Of a DNA stretch of 64,000 nucleotides, positions 9,039-20,127 are shown piece after piece. The notes beneath the pieces are model-generated. The model saw nothing but the letters and a program-made list of their open reading frames with translations, made no database searches and had not been told where the DNA came from. The translations under genes were made by a program, and so were the position numbers. The stretch's first letter is position 1. Each line of letters starts with the position of its first letter. The stretch covers positions 868,001-932,000 of the forward strand of contig NZ_PPDK01000001.1 in NCBI RefSeq assembly GCF_003074135.1, read 5' to 3'. Source of the DNA: Euzebya tangerina. Its GTDB lineage: Bacteria; Actinomycetota; Nitriliruptoria; Euzebyales; Euzebyaceae.

Positions 9039-9103
9039 CACCCCCACGTTCCACGACCGAAGTCCCCGTCAGCTACCGCCAACACGAAAGAGAGATGAGA
9101 TCC

Positions 9104-10096
9104 ATGAACACCCGATTGATCCTGATGACCGTCGTCGCCGCACTGCTCCTCGCCGCCTGCGGAGGAGACGCGGCAGAGACGACCGCCACCGCACCACCCG
9201 ACACCGCCGTTGCTGCGGCAACCACCGAAGCCGCGCCGCCGGCACCGGCCCCGACCGTCATCTCCGCCAGTGCGGGGCAGACCGATCTGGGACCGACGCT
9301 CGTCGGCGAGAACGGCCTGACGCTGTACGGCTTCACCAACGACACCCAAGCTGCGTCCACCTGTGGCGGAACCTGCGCCGAGGCATGGCCCCCGGTCATC
9401 GTCAGCCCGGACTGGGACGTCGCACCCGACCTGGACGCCGGCATCTTCGCCACCACCACCCGCGACGACGGCTCGTTGCAGCTCGTGGCCGGACGCTGGC
9501 CGCTGTACTACTTCGCCGGCGATGCCGCTGCGGGTGACATCAACGGTCAGGGCTCAGGCGACGTGTGGTTCGCCGTCGACCTGGACGGTGGGCTGTACAC
9601 CGACCAAGCCGCTGCTGCTGACGACGCCGCTGCTGAGGAAGCCGCCCCTGAGGCGGCGGATGGGGCCGAAGCCGAGGCGGCAGCCCCCGCCACCATCGTC
9701 TCCACCGGCGACACCGACCTGGGCCCGGTTCTGGTCGACGCGGATGGACTGACCCTGTACGGCTTCACCAACGACGTCGACGGTCAGCCGACCTGCGAGG
9801 ACGACTGCGCCGACGCGTGGCCGCCGGTGATCATGGACTCCGCCGAGCTGCCCGAGGGCCTCGACGCCGAGGTCTTCAGCGTGGTGGAACGTCCCGACGG
9901 TTCCTTCCAGCTCTCCGCCGGTGTCTGGCCGCTGTACACCTTCGCTGGTGACGGTGCCCCCGGCGACGTCAACGGGCAGGGCTCGGGCGACGTCTGGTTC
10001 GCCGCCACGCCGGAGGGCGGGCTGATCCGCGACGGTGCCGACGCCGCTGCTGCAGAGGAGGCCCCGGCGGAGTCCGACTCCGACGACGGCTACTAG
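9104..10096 (+). CDS. Lipoprotein with two Lipoprotein_15 (PF03640-type) repeats
   Basis: A 330-residue lipoprotein with signal peptide and lipobox LAAC (Cys19). Two homologous ~105-residue domains follow, separated by an Ala/Glu-rich linker. Each begins with LTLYGFTND, contains a CxxxCAxAWPPV motif and ends with WPLYxFAGDxxxGDxNGQGSGDVWF, typical of the COG4315 secreted repeat family of unknown function. A second in-frame ATG lies at 9095; 9104 is preferred because AGAGAG is then better spaced. Neighbouring cupredoxin and DUF6529-like genes suggest an envelope redox role. Each domain keeps two Cys that could form a disulfide or bind a cofactor; this is inference. Confidence 0.83.
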   Translation: MNTRLILMTVVAALLLAACGGDAAETTATAPPDTAVAAATTEAAPPAPAPTVISASAGQTDLGPTLVGENGLTLYGFTNDTQAASTCGGTCAEAWPPVIVSPDWDVAPDLDAGIFATTTRDDGSLQLVAGRWPLYYFAGDAAAGDINGQGSGDVWFAVDLDGGLYTDQAAAADDAAAEEAAPEAADGAEAEAAAPATIVSTGDTDLGPVLVDADGLTLYGFTNDVDGQPTCEDDCADAWPPVIMDSAELPEGLDAEVFSVVERPDGSFQLSAGVWPLYTFAGDGAPGDVNGQGSGDVWFAATPEGGLIRDGADAAAAEEAPAESDSDDGY

Positions 10097-10116
10097 GCTG
10101 CCCGCCTTCCACGACG

Positions 10117-10167
10117 ACTCTGGGTCCGCAGATCTGGGCAACCGCCCAGTCCTGCCGGACCCAGAGT
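10117..10167 (+). terminator. Long nested hairpin after the redox cluster
   Basis: A perfect 12-bp stem (ACTCTGGGTCCG at 10117-10128 with its complement at 10156-10167) encloses a second 6-bp stem CTGGGC/GCCCAG with loop AACC. It starts 20 bases after the stop at 10096. There is no U-run after it, so it could be a high-GC terminator or a structured RNA element. Confidence 0.55.
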
Positions 10168-10239
10168 TGCGTTGTGCCTGGTCACACTGCCGTCCAGTAC
10201 GGTGAGCACACCCCAGCCACCACCTCCAGGAGACCTGCG

Positions 10240-10389
10240 ATGCTCGACCCCGCCATCATGTGGATCATCGGCACCGTCATCGTGCTGCTGCCGTTCGTCC
10301 TCACCTACGTCTTCCACAGCCGCAACCAGTCGGACTCGCGCGGGCGTCGGGTCAACCGACGCTGGCAGGGACACTCCTTGATCGAGTGA
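10240..10389 (+). CDS. Small single-pass membrane protein
   Basis: A 49-residue product starting MLDPAIMWIIGTVIVLLP with one membrane helix (about 6-25) and a basic, Arg/Ser-rich C-terminal tail. CCAGGAG is placed 7 bases before the ATG, which supports real translation. It lies between a strong hairpin and the dnaK promoter, so it probably has its own transcript. I do not recognise the family. Confidence 0.55.
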   Translation: MLDPAIMWIIGTVIVLLPFVLTYVFHSRNQSDSRGRRVNRRWQGHSLIE

Positions 10390-10422
10390 CGTATAACCTT
10401 ATAGCGGTACGCTCAGGTTTCC

Positions 10423-10450
10423 TTGCGGATCTGAGGTAGATCGCTACACT
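10423..10450 (+). promoter_or_regulatory. Predicted dnaK promoter
   Basis: TTGCGG (10423-10428) and TACACT (10445-10450) are separated by 16 bases, about 50 bases upstream of the dnaK ATG. Upstream, at 10392-10403, is an AT-rich inverted repeat TATAA-CC-TTATA, unusual in this GC-rich context. Confidence 0.45.
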
Positions 10451-10466
10451 CCGAACCACGCGTTCA

Positions 10467-10488
10467 CTTGCAAGCACCAACACTCGTG
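10467..10488 (+). promoter_or_regulatory. Degenerate HAIR-like element (possible HspR operator)
   Basis: CTTG at 10467 and ACTC at 10482 echo the HspR HAIR box CTTGAGT-N7-ACTCAAG, but the spacing is one base longer and the inner bases do not match. It sits just downstream of the predicted dnaK promoter, and hspR ends this operon. Confidence 0.3.
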
Positions 10489-10502
10489 CGGAGGTAGCAC
10501 AC

Positions 10503-12341
<1,839 letters not shown>

Positions 12342-12344
12342 CCC

Positions 12345-13025
12345 GTGGCCGACAACTCACCTGACAACGGCGCACCCGACGAACCCGTCGACGACGCGCC
12401 GGCTGACCCCGACGTGCTCGACATCGAGGAGGGGGGCGCCGCCACAACTGGCGCGGCCCCGCCCGACGGTGATGAGTACGACGCCGGCTCGCTTGGAGCC
12501 GTTCCCGCCGAAGAGGAGGGACCGCCGGTCGATCGCCCCGAGTTGGGCGAGGACCATGCCGGCCCCAAGCCCGAGCCCGACCCCTTGGAACAGGCCCAGG
12601 CCGAACGGGACGAACTGCGAGACCAGCTCCTCCGGGCACGCGCGGACTACGACAACCTCAACAAGCGCCGCCACAAGGAGGTGGCGGCCGCCCGAGGTCG
12701 CGGCGCAGCAGCCGTGATGGAGGGCCTGCTCGAGGTCCTCGACAACTTCGGCTTTGCGCTCCAGGCAGCTGCGAGGTCTGAGGACGCCCAACTGGCGAAG
12801 GGCGTGCAGCTGGTCCACGACCAGCTGCTCGAGGCGCTCGAGAAGGCCGGCCTCTCCGAGGTCGACGGGGTGGGATCGGTGTTCGACCCCGCGCACCACG
12901 AAGCGCTGATGAGTGAAGCCGACGGCGAGGACCGCCCGCAACCCGAGGTCGCCGAAGTCCTCCGAGTCGGCTACCGCTACCACGACCAACTGCTGCGCCC
13001 CGCGTCGGTCAAGGTCGTGGAGTGA
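12345..13025 (+). CDS. grpE: GrpE nucleotide exchange factor
   Basis: A 226-residue co-chaperone that releases ADP from DnaK. A disordered acidic N-terminus (about 1-80) precedes a long coiled-coil helix (LEQAQAERDELRDQLLRARADY) and the beta domain ending in VGYRYHDQLLRPASVKV, a standard GrpE C-terminal signature. The start is GTG at 12345, three bases after the dnaK stop, so translation is probably coupled. Confidence 0.95.
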   Translation: MADNSPDNGAPDEPVDDAPADPDVLDIEEGGAATTGAAPPDGDEYDAGSLGAVPAEEEGPPVDRPELGEDHAGPKPEPDPLEQAQAERDELRDQLLRARADYDNLNKRRHKEVAAARGRGAAAVMEGLLEVLDNFGFALQAAARSEDAQLAKGVQLVHDQLLEALEKAGLSEVDGVGSVFDPAHHEALMSEADGEDRPQPEVAEVLRVGYRYHDQLLRPASVKVVE

Positions 13026-13079
13026 CCCCCAGCATCATCGCGCTGCCGCGCGAGCATCGACACCAGAGAGGAGGACCCG

Positions 13080-14282
13080 ATGTCACAGGCTGATTGGCTC
13101 GAGAAGGACTACTACAAGATGCTCGGTGTGGCATCGGACGCCTCGGCCGACGAGATCCGAAAGGCCTACCGGAAGCTGGCCCGGGAGAATCATCCCGACG
13201 CCAACCCGGACAACCCGAAGGCAGAGGAGCGCTTCAAGGAGGTCAGTGAGGCCAACAGCGTCCTGTCGGATCCATCCAAGCGCGCCGAGTACGACCAGTT
13301 CCGCCAGTTGGCTGCCAGCGGTGGATTGGGGGGCGGCGGGTTCGGCGGCTTCCAGGGCGGCGCACCGTTCGGGGGCAGCACGCAGAACATCGATCTGAAC
13401 GACCTGCTCGGCAACATCTTCGGCGGTGGTGGCGGCAGCGCCCGCGCCTCCGCTGGTCGTGGTGGCAGGCCGACCGGCCCGCGACGCGGCAACGACGTCA
13501 AGACCGGCGTGACCCTGTCCTTCGAGGACGCCATGGCCGGAGTCACGGTCACCCTTCGGGTACGCGGCAACGCCGTCTGCTCCACCTGCTCCGGCATGGG
13601 GGCCCGCCCGGGCACCTTCCCCCACCGCTGCGACCGGTGCGGCGGCCAGGGTGTGGTCAATGACAACCAGGGCCTGTTCGCCTTCTCCCAACCCTGCCCG
13701 GTGTGTGCCGGTCGCGGGGAGGTCATCGACGACCCCTGCCCGACCTGTGCCGGCTCGGGTATCGAGCAGCGGACCCGAACCGTCAGGACCCGGCTGCCCG
13801 CCGGGGTGAGGGACGGTCAGACGGTGAAGCTGCCCGGCAAGGGCGAGCCTGGCATGTACGGCGGTCAGCCCGGGGACCTGCTGGTCGAGGTGACGGTGGC
13901 CGAGCACGACGTCTTCGTCCGCTCGGGTGACAACCTCAAGCTCAGCGTGCCGATCACCTTCGCTGAGGCCGCGCTCGGCGCCCAGATCTCGGTCCCGACC
14001 CTGGATGGCTCGGTCACCCTGAAGATCCCCGCCGGGACGGAGTCCGGACGGACCTTCCGCGTCCGTGGCCGGGGTGCCCCGAAGCGCGGGAAGGGCAAGA
14101 AGTCCGGCGGCGACCTGCTGGTCACCGTGACCATCACCGTCCCACAGAAGCTGACCAAGACCCAGAAGAAGGTCGTGGAAGACTTCGCCGCGATGGACGA
14201 CTCCGATCCGCGGGCCACGTTGAACGCGTTGTCACGCAACGGCGCGACGGCGGATGCTGCGAGCGAGGACGTGGACGTCTGA
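13080..14282 (+). CDS. dnaJ: Chaperone DnaJ (type I)
   Basis: A 400-residue Hsp40 that delivers clients to DnaK and stimulates its ATPase. The J domain carries HPD at 38-40; a Gly-rich region with FGGFQGG follows; the zinc-finger domain has all four CxxCxGxG repeats ([32 protein letters not shown]). The two C-terminal beta domains and a basic segment [13 protein letters not shown] complete it. AGAGAGGAGG precedes the ATG. The stop overlaps the hspR start by one base. Confidence 0.96.
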   Translation: MSQADWLEKDYYKMLGVASDASADEIRKAYRKLARENHPDANPDNPKAEERFKEVSEANSVLSDPSKRAEYDQFRQLAASGGLGGGGFGGFQGGAPFGGSTQNIDLNDLLGNIFGGGGGSARASAGRGGRPTGPRRGNDVKTGVTLSFEDAMAGVTVTLRVRGNAVCSTCSGMGARPGTFPHRCDRCGGQGVVNDNQGLFAFSQPCPVCAGRGEVIDDPCPTCAGSGIEQRTRTVRTRLPAGVRDGQTVKLPGKGEPGMYGGQPGDLLVEVTVAEHDVFVRSGDNLKLSVPITFAEAALGAQISVPTLDGSVTLKIPAGTESGRTFRVRGRGAPKRGKGKKSGGDLLVTVTITVPQKLTKTQKKVVEDFAAMDDSDPRATLNALSRNGATADAASEDVDV

Positions 14283-14692
14283 TGCGCGAACGTGCGGTGT
14301 ACATCATCTCGGTGGCTGCCGAGCTGTCCGGTGTGCACCCCCAGACGCTGCGCACCTACGAGCGGCGCGGGCTGCTGAAGCCCCACCGAACCCCCGGCGG
14401 AACCCGACGGTACTCCGCGCGTGATGTCGAGCGGGTCCAGCTGATCCAGGAGCTGACCCAGGGCGACGGCATCAACCTGGCCGGGGTTCTGCGGATCCTC
14501 GCGCTCGAGGACCGTCTGGACGAGATGCAGGACCGGCTGGCGGCCGCCCAGCAGGAGGTCGAGGACGTCAAGGCCGAGGCGCGCGCAGCAATCCGTGAGG
14601 TGCAACGCTCCCGGACCAGCGACATCGTGCTGTATCGCCGCCCGACCGACGTCGAGCGTCACCAGGGCGCCCAGCGCGGCCGTCGGCGCTGA
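14282..14692 (+). CDS. hspR: Heat-shock repressor HspR (MerR family)
   Basis: A 136-residue MerR-type regulator. The winged helix-turn-helix reads YIISVAAELSGVHPQTLRTYERRGLLKPHRTPGGTRRYS (motif parts HPQTLRTYE and GGTRRYS), typical of HspR, and a coiled-coil dimerisation helix follows (RLDEMQDRLAAAQQEVEDV). The gene is translationally coupled to dnaJ (TGATG). In Streptomyces, HspR uses DnaK as corepressor to shut off this same operon; the gene order here supports the same circuit. Confidence 0.93.
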   Translation: MRERAVYIISVAAELSGVHPQTLRTYERRGLLKPHRTPGGTRRYSARDVERVQLIQELTQGDGINLAGVLRILALEDRLDEMQDRLAAAQQEVEDVKAEARAAIREVQRSRTSDIVLYRRPTDVERHQGAQRGRRR

Positions 14693-14775
14693 GCCGCACG
14701 CGCTGCTCGTCCACTCGGTCCGGATGATCCGACTCGGGGGACACGCACGCTGGAAGACCGCTCCCGAGCTGAGGC

Positions 14776-15885
14776 TCATAGGGTGACGCCCTGACTGGCC
14801 AGGAAGCTGTGGGGATCCGTGGTCCCGCCCCCTGCCGGGTAGACCTCCAGGTGCAGGTGGGGACCGGTCGAGTTGCCGGTGCTGCCGCACGCAGCGATGT
14901 GCTGACCGGCCACGACGGTCTGGCCCGGTGAGACGACGAACGAGCCGTTCTGCAGGTGCAGGTAGCGGGTGCGCAAGCCCTCACCGTGGTCGACCCACAC
15001 CACATTGCCGGCGCCGCCCTCCCGGCGGGTGTGGGCTACGGTTCCGGACCCGGCTGCGACGATGGGACTGCCTGCCGGGCAGGCCAGGTCCAGACCGGCG
15101 TGGAACCTCCTGGCACCGCTGATCGGGTGGATCCGATAGCCGTAGCCGCTCGAGATCCGGACGTACTGGGGGGCCGGGTTCACCCACGCGCCACCGCCGA
15201 TCACCAACGGCTCACCGTCCAACGTCGTGGCTGCGGCCAGGTAGGTGGTCATCCACGTCAGCACCTCCTGCACGTACTCATAGGACCGGTTGTACGCGCC
15301 GACGGCCTGACGACGACCGGTGTCGGAGTCGATGGCATCACGGGCCGCCGCACAGAGGTAGGTGGCCGCCGAGAGGGCCGCGTCGAAGAAGTTGTGCGGG
15401 TCGGCCTGCCCGTTCCCGTCACCATCGCTGCCGTAGGCGGCCCAGGTGCCGGGGATGAACTGCATCGGTCCGAGTGCACGGTCGTACCCGGTGTGGCCGT
15501 CCAGCCGGCCGTCGTCGGTGTCGAGGATCGGCCGCGTGCCGGGGAGTGAGCCGTCCAGCAGAACGCCCTGGATCGGCGGCCGGACATCGCCGTCAGCTGC
15601 GGCGACCGACCCCCCGAAGCGCCCGTGGTCGGTCTCGACCTTGCCGATCCCGGCCAAGAGGGCCCACGACACCGGACAGGGCCCGCCATCGGTCTCGTCG
15701 CGTTCGGCCAGTCGTTCGGCGGCGTGAGCGTAGGCGCGCGCTGCCGTCTCGGGGATGTCCTGATGTGTCCGAACGAGCGCCGCGCCCGAGTCGGCGCCAC
15801 CCGCGGCGACGAGGACGATGAGCGCGACCACGAACACAACCGGCAGCACCGGCGCGACCAGGATGACCACCTTCCAGCCGGTCAC
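14776..15885 (-). CDS. TcpG-like bifunctional peptidoglycan hydrolase (transglycosylase plus M23 peptidase)
   Basis: About 369 residues. One N-terminal membrane helix (VVILVAPVLPVVFVVALIVLV) anchors it. A lytic-transglycosylase domain follows with the catalytic Glu in GIGKVETDHG and the GPMQFIPGTWAAYG signature. The C-terminal half is an M23/LytM endopeptidase with zinc ligands in HAGLDL and GPHLHLEV. Such two-domain enzymes (TcpG of pCW3, Orf14 of Tn916) open the cell wall for the conjugation channel. It is the last gene of the Tcp-like operon, 31 bases after the TcpH-like stop. The start is uncertain: GTG at 15885 or TTG at 15894, neither with a strong Shine-Dalgarno. Both active-site sets look intact. 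Confidence 0.85.
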   Translation of the reverse strand: MTGWKVVILVAPVLPVVFVVALIVLVAAGGADSGAALVRTHQDIPETAARAYAHAAERLAERDETDGGPCPVSWALLAGIGKVETDHGRFGGSVAAADGDVRPPIQGVLLDGSLPGTRPILDTDDGRLDGHTGYDRALGPMQFIPGTWAAYGSDGDGNGQADPHNFFDAALSAATYLCAAARDAIDSDTGRRQAVGAYNRSYEYVQEVLTWMTTYLAAATTLDGEPLVIGGGAWVNPAPQYVRISSGYGYRIHPISGARRFHAGLDLACPAGSPIVAAGSGTVAHTRREGGAGNVVWVDHGEGLRTRYLHLQNGSFVVSPGQTVVAGQHIAACGSTGNSTGPHLHLEVYPAGGGTTDPHSFLASQGVTL

Positions 15886-15916
15886 CGTGAACAACCCGCT
15901 GTCGCGGACACACCGA

Positions 15917-17746
15917 TCACGTCCCCGAGGCCTGCTCTCGCGGCTGCTGGGTGCGCCGGGACATCGCCCGCAGGCGACTGCCGCGATTGAGCGCCGTCGG
16001 TGCCAACCCCGTGCCGAGTCCCTCCAGCCCCTGCCTGACGACGGTGATGCCGGCCTTGACCGCCACCGCGCCAGCATGGACGTCGGCCGCAGTGGCGGCG
16101 GCCCTGGCCGTGCCGCGGGCGACCGCGCCGCCGACGGCAGCACCGGGACCACGACCCTGCGCCCCGACGTCGGCGCCCGGGCCGGCCACGCGTGCGGCGG
16201 TGCTCCTCGCGGCGAACCGCATCGACTTGAACACACGCCCCCGGACGATGACGAGGGCCCACGCGAGCACCAGCGCAAGCGCCATCCTGACCACGATGGG
16301 CTGACCGAACGCCCGATCCAGGACCGTCCCGACCGAGGTCAGCAGCAGAGAGAGGAAGAAGCCCGACCCCATGAAGAGGACAGCAACCTTCAGCAGGCTG
16401 TGGAACCATCGGGCGAGCAGCTCCCGGCCGGCACCGGGCGCGATGCCGGCCACGAAGGCAACGGGCATGGCGAGGATCAGCAGGACGCCGGCCACCTGCG
16501 CGATCAGCAGGGTGCCGGCGGTGAGCATCACGGCCACCCCGAACGCGGCGGTGGCCACCGCATAGGCACCCGAGGCCATGACGCGGCTGGCACTCATCCT
16601 GGCGTTGAACAGGCTCATGTTGGGGCAACCGACGTCGTTCATCCAGCGGCGCGGCTCGTCGATGTTGTCCCAGGCACGCTGCTCGACCAGTTCGCCGGCG
16701 ACCGCGCCGCAGGCACTCTCGGGATCCGGGATGGACCCCCACTGCAGCACCATGAACGGCTCGTGGACGAAGGTGTCGAAGTGGTTGTTCAGCACGTCGT
16801 CGAAGCGGCTCTGCGCCGGAACACCGCCGGCGCAGTAGTCCGACCGTGCCTGGTCGGGGTCGCCGTCGGTGCTGCCGAGCTCCATCATCCCAACGGTCAG
16901 GTCGCTCATGACGGACAGGCCGGTGCAGGCCGTGTTCTCCGCACCGTGGAGCAGGCCACCGCCGATCAGAGCAATGGACACTGCCACCAACACCTCGCCC
17001 ATGGCTGCTTGTGCTCGGTGGCGGAAGATCTGCCACCCAGCGTGTGCGATCGCTAGCAGCAGCATCAGCTCGCTGAGCGGGATGCCGGAGCGGCCACCAC
17101 GGAGCAGGTGGCCGTAGGACTGGCTGAGCGCGGACACGTCACCGCTGAGCAGGTGGGCGATGTCGAATCGCAGGACCAGTCGGAGCACCCACCCCGCAAC
17201 CGTGAACACCCAGACGCCGATCGAGAAGAAGAAGCGCGCGATGGTGACGAATGCCCGATCCACCAGGTCGACGGACGCGCCGAGTTCGTAGTGGGCGAGG
17301 TTCCGATCTGCTGGGCTGGCATGCTCGCCCAGCAGTTCGGTGACGAGGTCAACCGCGGAGAACTCTTCCTCGTCGTAGCCACGGATGTCCTCCACGACAT
17401 CTGGCACGCTGCTCGGGTCCCCCCGCTCGGGTGAGGCTCCCGACCCGAGTCCCTCGATCGGGGCGAGCACCGGCGCCTGGTCATCCGGACCCTCGTCGGC
17501 CTGGTCCACGTCATCCGGCGGCGGGGCCGGCTCGTCCAGTGGCGCCCCGACCGAAGCCGGTGGGATCTCCGACGGCGTGGGGCTCCGCACCGGCTCGGGC
17601 GTGGTGTCCGGGCGTGGCTCAGTCGGGCCGCCGGTGGCCTCGTCGGCCAGGGGTTGCGCCCCGGACATCGACGGTGACCAGACCACCGCGACGACGACCA
17701 CCAGCAGCCCTGCCCATCGGAGGCGTCTGCCCCGACCGGCCGTCAT
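15917..17746 (-). CDS. TcpH/VirB6-like polytopic channel protein
   Basis: A 609-residue membrane protein. An N-terminal signal-like helix is followed by a long Pro/Glu/Asp-rich extracellular stretch (about 30-150), then about seven to eight membrane helices (for example FFFSIGVWVFTVAGWVLRLVL and LLIAQVAGVLLILAMPVAFV) and a basic, Ala/Gly-rich cytosolic tail. The topology and position match TcpH/Orf15, the VirB6-like channel of Gram-positive conjugation systems. Two Cys pairs lie in an external loop (TACTG, YCAGG, SACGA, GCPN) and may form disulfides. ATG at 17746 overlaps the VirB4-like stop (ATGA), indicating coupling. Confidence 0.75.
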   Translation of the reverse strand: MTAGRGRRLRWAGLLVVVVAVVWSPSMSGAQPLADEATGGPTEPRPDTTPEPVRSPTPSEIPPASVGAPLDEPAPPPDDVDQADEGPDDQAPVLAPIEGLGSGASPERGDPSSVPDVVEDIRGYDEEEFSAVDLVTELLGEHASPADRNLAHYELGASVDLVDRAFVTIARFFFSIGVWVFTVAGWVLRLVLRFDIAHLLSGDVSALSQSYGHLLRGGRSGIPLSELMLLLAIAHAGWQIFRHRAQAAMGEVLVAVSIALIGGGLLHGAENTACTGLSVMSDLTVGMMELGSTDGDPDQARSDYCAGGVPAQSRFDDVLNNHFDTFVHEPFMVLQWGSIPDPESACGAVAGELVEQRAWDNIDEPRRWMNDVGCPNMSLFNARMSASRVMASGAYAVATAAFGVAVMLTAGTLLIAQVAGVLLILAMPVAFVAGIAPGAGRELLARWFHSLLKVAVLFMGSGFFLSLLLTSVGTVLDRAFGQPIVVRMALALVLAWALVIVRGRVFKSMRFAARSTAARVAGPGADVGAQGRGPGAAVGGAVARGTARAAATAADVHAGAVAVKAGITVVRQGLEGLGTGLAPTALNRGSRLRAMSRRTQQPREQASGT

Positions 17747-20127
17747 GCGGCTGCCGCCGGTGTGGTGTCCAGCGCCTCCTCGACTGCAGCGGTGGCGGCC
17801 GGCAGGACCTGGACGAGCCCGACGCGGTCCTGCACGTCGCGAAGCAGGCACTGCCCGGTCTGCAAATCGGCCGTGACCAGCCCGATCAGATCGTCGGTTG
17901 CCTCCAGGCCCAGGAAGTCCAGACCGGCGGCTGCGGCGCCGCGACTCTGCCGGAACAGCATCCGCATGCCCAGGAGGTGGCTCAGGGCATCGTCCCCGAG
18001 GTCTCCGGGGTGTTGGGAGAGCAGCCACACGGCGGCGTTGTGCTTGCGGCCGTCGCGGATCGAGTCGAGCAGGAGCTGTCGACCCTGGGGGCTGGCCGTC
18101 AACGCCCAGGCCTCATCGATCAGCGTGGCGCCGAACCGCTCGCCGTCCTCGAAGGTCAGGGTCCGCGCGACGGCGGCGACGAGGTACAGCAGCGCCTGGC
18201 CGAAGATCTGCTCGGGGAGCAACTGGCGGGCCAGGTGTTCGTGCAGCATCGCCTCGCGGTCGGGCAGCGAGAGTCCGGGCGCGTGGAAGCAGATGTAGTC
18301 GGCGTCCAGTGCCAGTGGTGGGCGATCGGCGAACACCAGCTGGGCCAACGGATGATCGGTGTAGCTCGCCAGCTTGCGGCGCAGACCGTGCGCCGCGGGC
18401 TCGTCGTCGGCTTCCAACGCACCGAGGACGTCGGCCAGCACGCCGCCCGCTGCCGCCACGCGGCGAACGGCCTGGGCCAGGACCGCTCCGTCGACGTCGG
18501 AGGGGGTGGTCCGCGTGAGCAGGGTGAGGAACCCGAGCGCCACCCGGACTCCGGTCTCGTCGCCGAACACCCGCAGTGGGTCCATGCCGACCTGGGTCTG
18601 CTCGTCCAGTCTGACCACGGCGGCGTCACCTGGAACCGCACAGGCGAGGGTGGCGTACTCGCCGGCTGAGGTCCGGTCGAGGGTCACGACTCGCCCTGCG
18701 CGGGCGATCGTCCCCAGCAGCAGGCGCTTGATGAAGTAGGACTTGCCGCTGCCCAGGGCACCGAAGATCCCCAGGGAGCCGGACCGGTTCGTCGCCGGTC
18801 CGAAGGCCGGGTCCAGCAGGACCGGCGCGGGCTGCCCGCCGGAGAGGTTCAGCCCGATCGGGATGCCCTGGGGGTCCCCGACGGCGGTCCCTGCCACCGG
18901 GACGCCGGCGGCCAGGTCGCGGGGCAGGAGGTGTTGGGTGTAGTCGCGGCAGACGGCTGGCACGGTCGAGCCGGGTAGACCGGCTTGGAACAGTGCCACC
19001 TGGCCGCCCGTGGGTCGGTGCAGGCTGTACCCCCACGGCTCCAGCAGGTCCTTCAGTCCCGCGGCCCGGGTGTCCACCTCGGCCGGCGAACGGCCCGCGA
19101 CGACGTAGGTGATCGTGACCAGCAGCTCCGGGTCACCGGGGTGAGCCACGAGGGACGCCTGTTGGTCGTCGACCCCCTCCAGCGCCGAGGCCAGCGTCCG
19201 GGGCGCTCCGGCGGGTTCCCCCTCGTACTCGGCGTACTGGGCGTTCAGCTGCCGCTGCTGGCGTCGGGCCCGGGTCTGCGCCTCGATGTTGGGTACGGCT
19301 TCCAGGCGGGCATGCCAGTCGACGTCGAATGGGGCCAGGTCCGCCATGCCGAACCACTCACCACCGCCGGGGTAGGAGAACCGAGCCGGCATCTCGGAGA
19401 CGACGAGCGCGCTCTGATAGGCCGTGCCGACGTCGGTGTCGACCCGCAGGTACCGGCGATGACGAGGGCGTCCCGGGTCCTCGGCCGTCCCGCCTTCCCA
19501 CAGCACCACATCGTCCAGGTGACGGCTGGCCGTCAGCCGCTCACGGCGGGCCAGCGGCGGTGCGTCCAGTCCGCGCAGCGCGGCTCGGCGATACAGCCAT
19601 CGGAGCTCGCCAGGACCCACCTGGTCCACGTCGATCGTCCGAGCCAATCGGCTGCCGAGGTCGGCAGCCCGCTGGGCGGCGACGCCGCGGTCGGTCTGGG
19701 GCGTCTCGGCCACCGGGATGCCGAAGGTGCCTGCGACGGCCGCGCAGGCGCTGTCGAACACCGTGCGAGCCCGGGGCCGGATGATCTGTGCCGCCAGGTA
19801 CACCCGCCGCTCGACGGGCCGCTGCTCGACCAACCTGCTCAGGGGCTGTCGTGCGTGGGTTCGCCATCGGGCGGCGGCGGCTGCGGGGACGGCGGCGGCG
19901 ACCCGCTCGGCCAGCTCCCGGGCATCAACCGGCCGCGTCACACCGATCAGTTGGGAGACCCGTGGCAGGGCGACGATGGCATCCTTGACGCGGGCGTGCA
20001 GAGCAAGCTTTCCCTCCGAGGGCAGGAAGGGATAGCTGGGCAGTTCCACACGCCACACCGCCCACACGGCCCCGTCGCGCGTCCAGATCCGGTTGCCGTC
20101 GATGTGCCGGGCCGGGGTCAGGGCCAC
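17743..20127 (-). CDS. TcpF/VirB4-like conjugation ATPase
   Basis: A 794-residue type IV secretion ATPase that would power assembly or substrate transfer at the membrane. The N-terminal ~440 residues resemble the VirB4/TraE region; Walker A GALGSGKSY has Lys462 and Walker B is LIDEAW with Asp671/Glu672, followed by RDGRKHNAAVWLLSQHP, a typical VirB4 motif. The chosen GTG at 20127 has GGAGGT five bases upstream; an open frame continues upstream but overlaps the TcpE-like gene. It sits between TcpE- and TcpH-like genes in the same order as pCW3. The catalytic residues are intact, so the system could be functional. Confidence 0.87.
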   Translation of the reverse strand: MALTPARHIDGNRIWTRDGAVWAVWRVELPSYPFLPSEGKLALHARVKDAIVALPRVSQLIGVTRPVDARELAERVAAAVPAAAAARWRTHARQPLSRLVEQRPVERRVYLAAQIIRPRARTVFDSACAAVAGTFGIPVAETPQTDRGVAAQRAADLGSRLARTIDVDQVGPGELRWLYRRAALRGLDAPPLARRERLTASRHLDDVVLWEGGTAEDPGRPRHRRYLRVDTDVGTAYQSALVVSEMPARFSYPGGGEWFGMADLAPFDVDWHARLEAVPNIEAQTRARRQQRQLNAQYAEYEGEPAGAPRTLASALEGVDDQQASLVAHPGDPELLVTITYVVAGRSPAEVDTRAAGLKDLLEPWGYSLHRPTGGQVALFQAGLPGSTVPAVCRDYTQHLLPRDLAAGVPVAGTAVGDPQGIPIGLNLSGGQPAPVLLDPAFGPATNRSGSLGIFGALGSGKSYFIKRLLLGTIARAGRVVTLDRTSAGEYATLACAVPGDAAVVRLDEQTQVGMDPLRVFGDETGVRVALGFLTLLTRTTPSDVDGAVLAQAVRRVAAAGGVLADVLGALEADDEPAAHGLRRKLASYTDHPLAQLVFADRPPLALDADYICFHAPGLSLPDREAMLHEHLARQLLPEQIFGQALLYLVAAVARTLTFEDGERFGATLIDEAWALTASPQGRQLLLDSIRDGRKHNAAVWLLSQHPGDLGDDALSHLLGMRMLFRQSRGAAAAGLDFLGLEATDDLIGLVTADLQTGQCLLRDVQDRVGLVQVLPAATAAVEEALDTTPAAAA

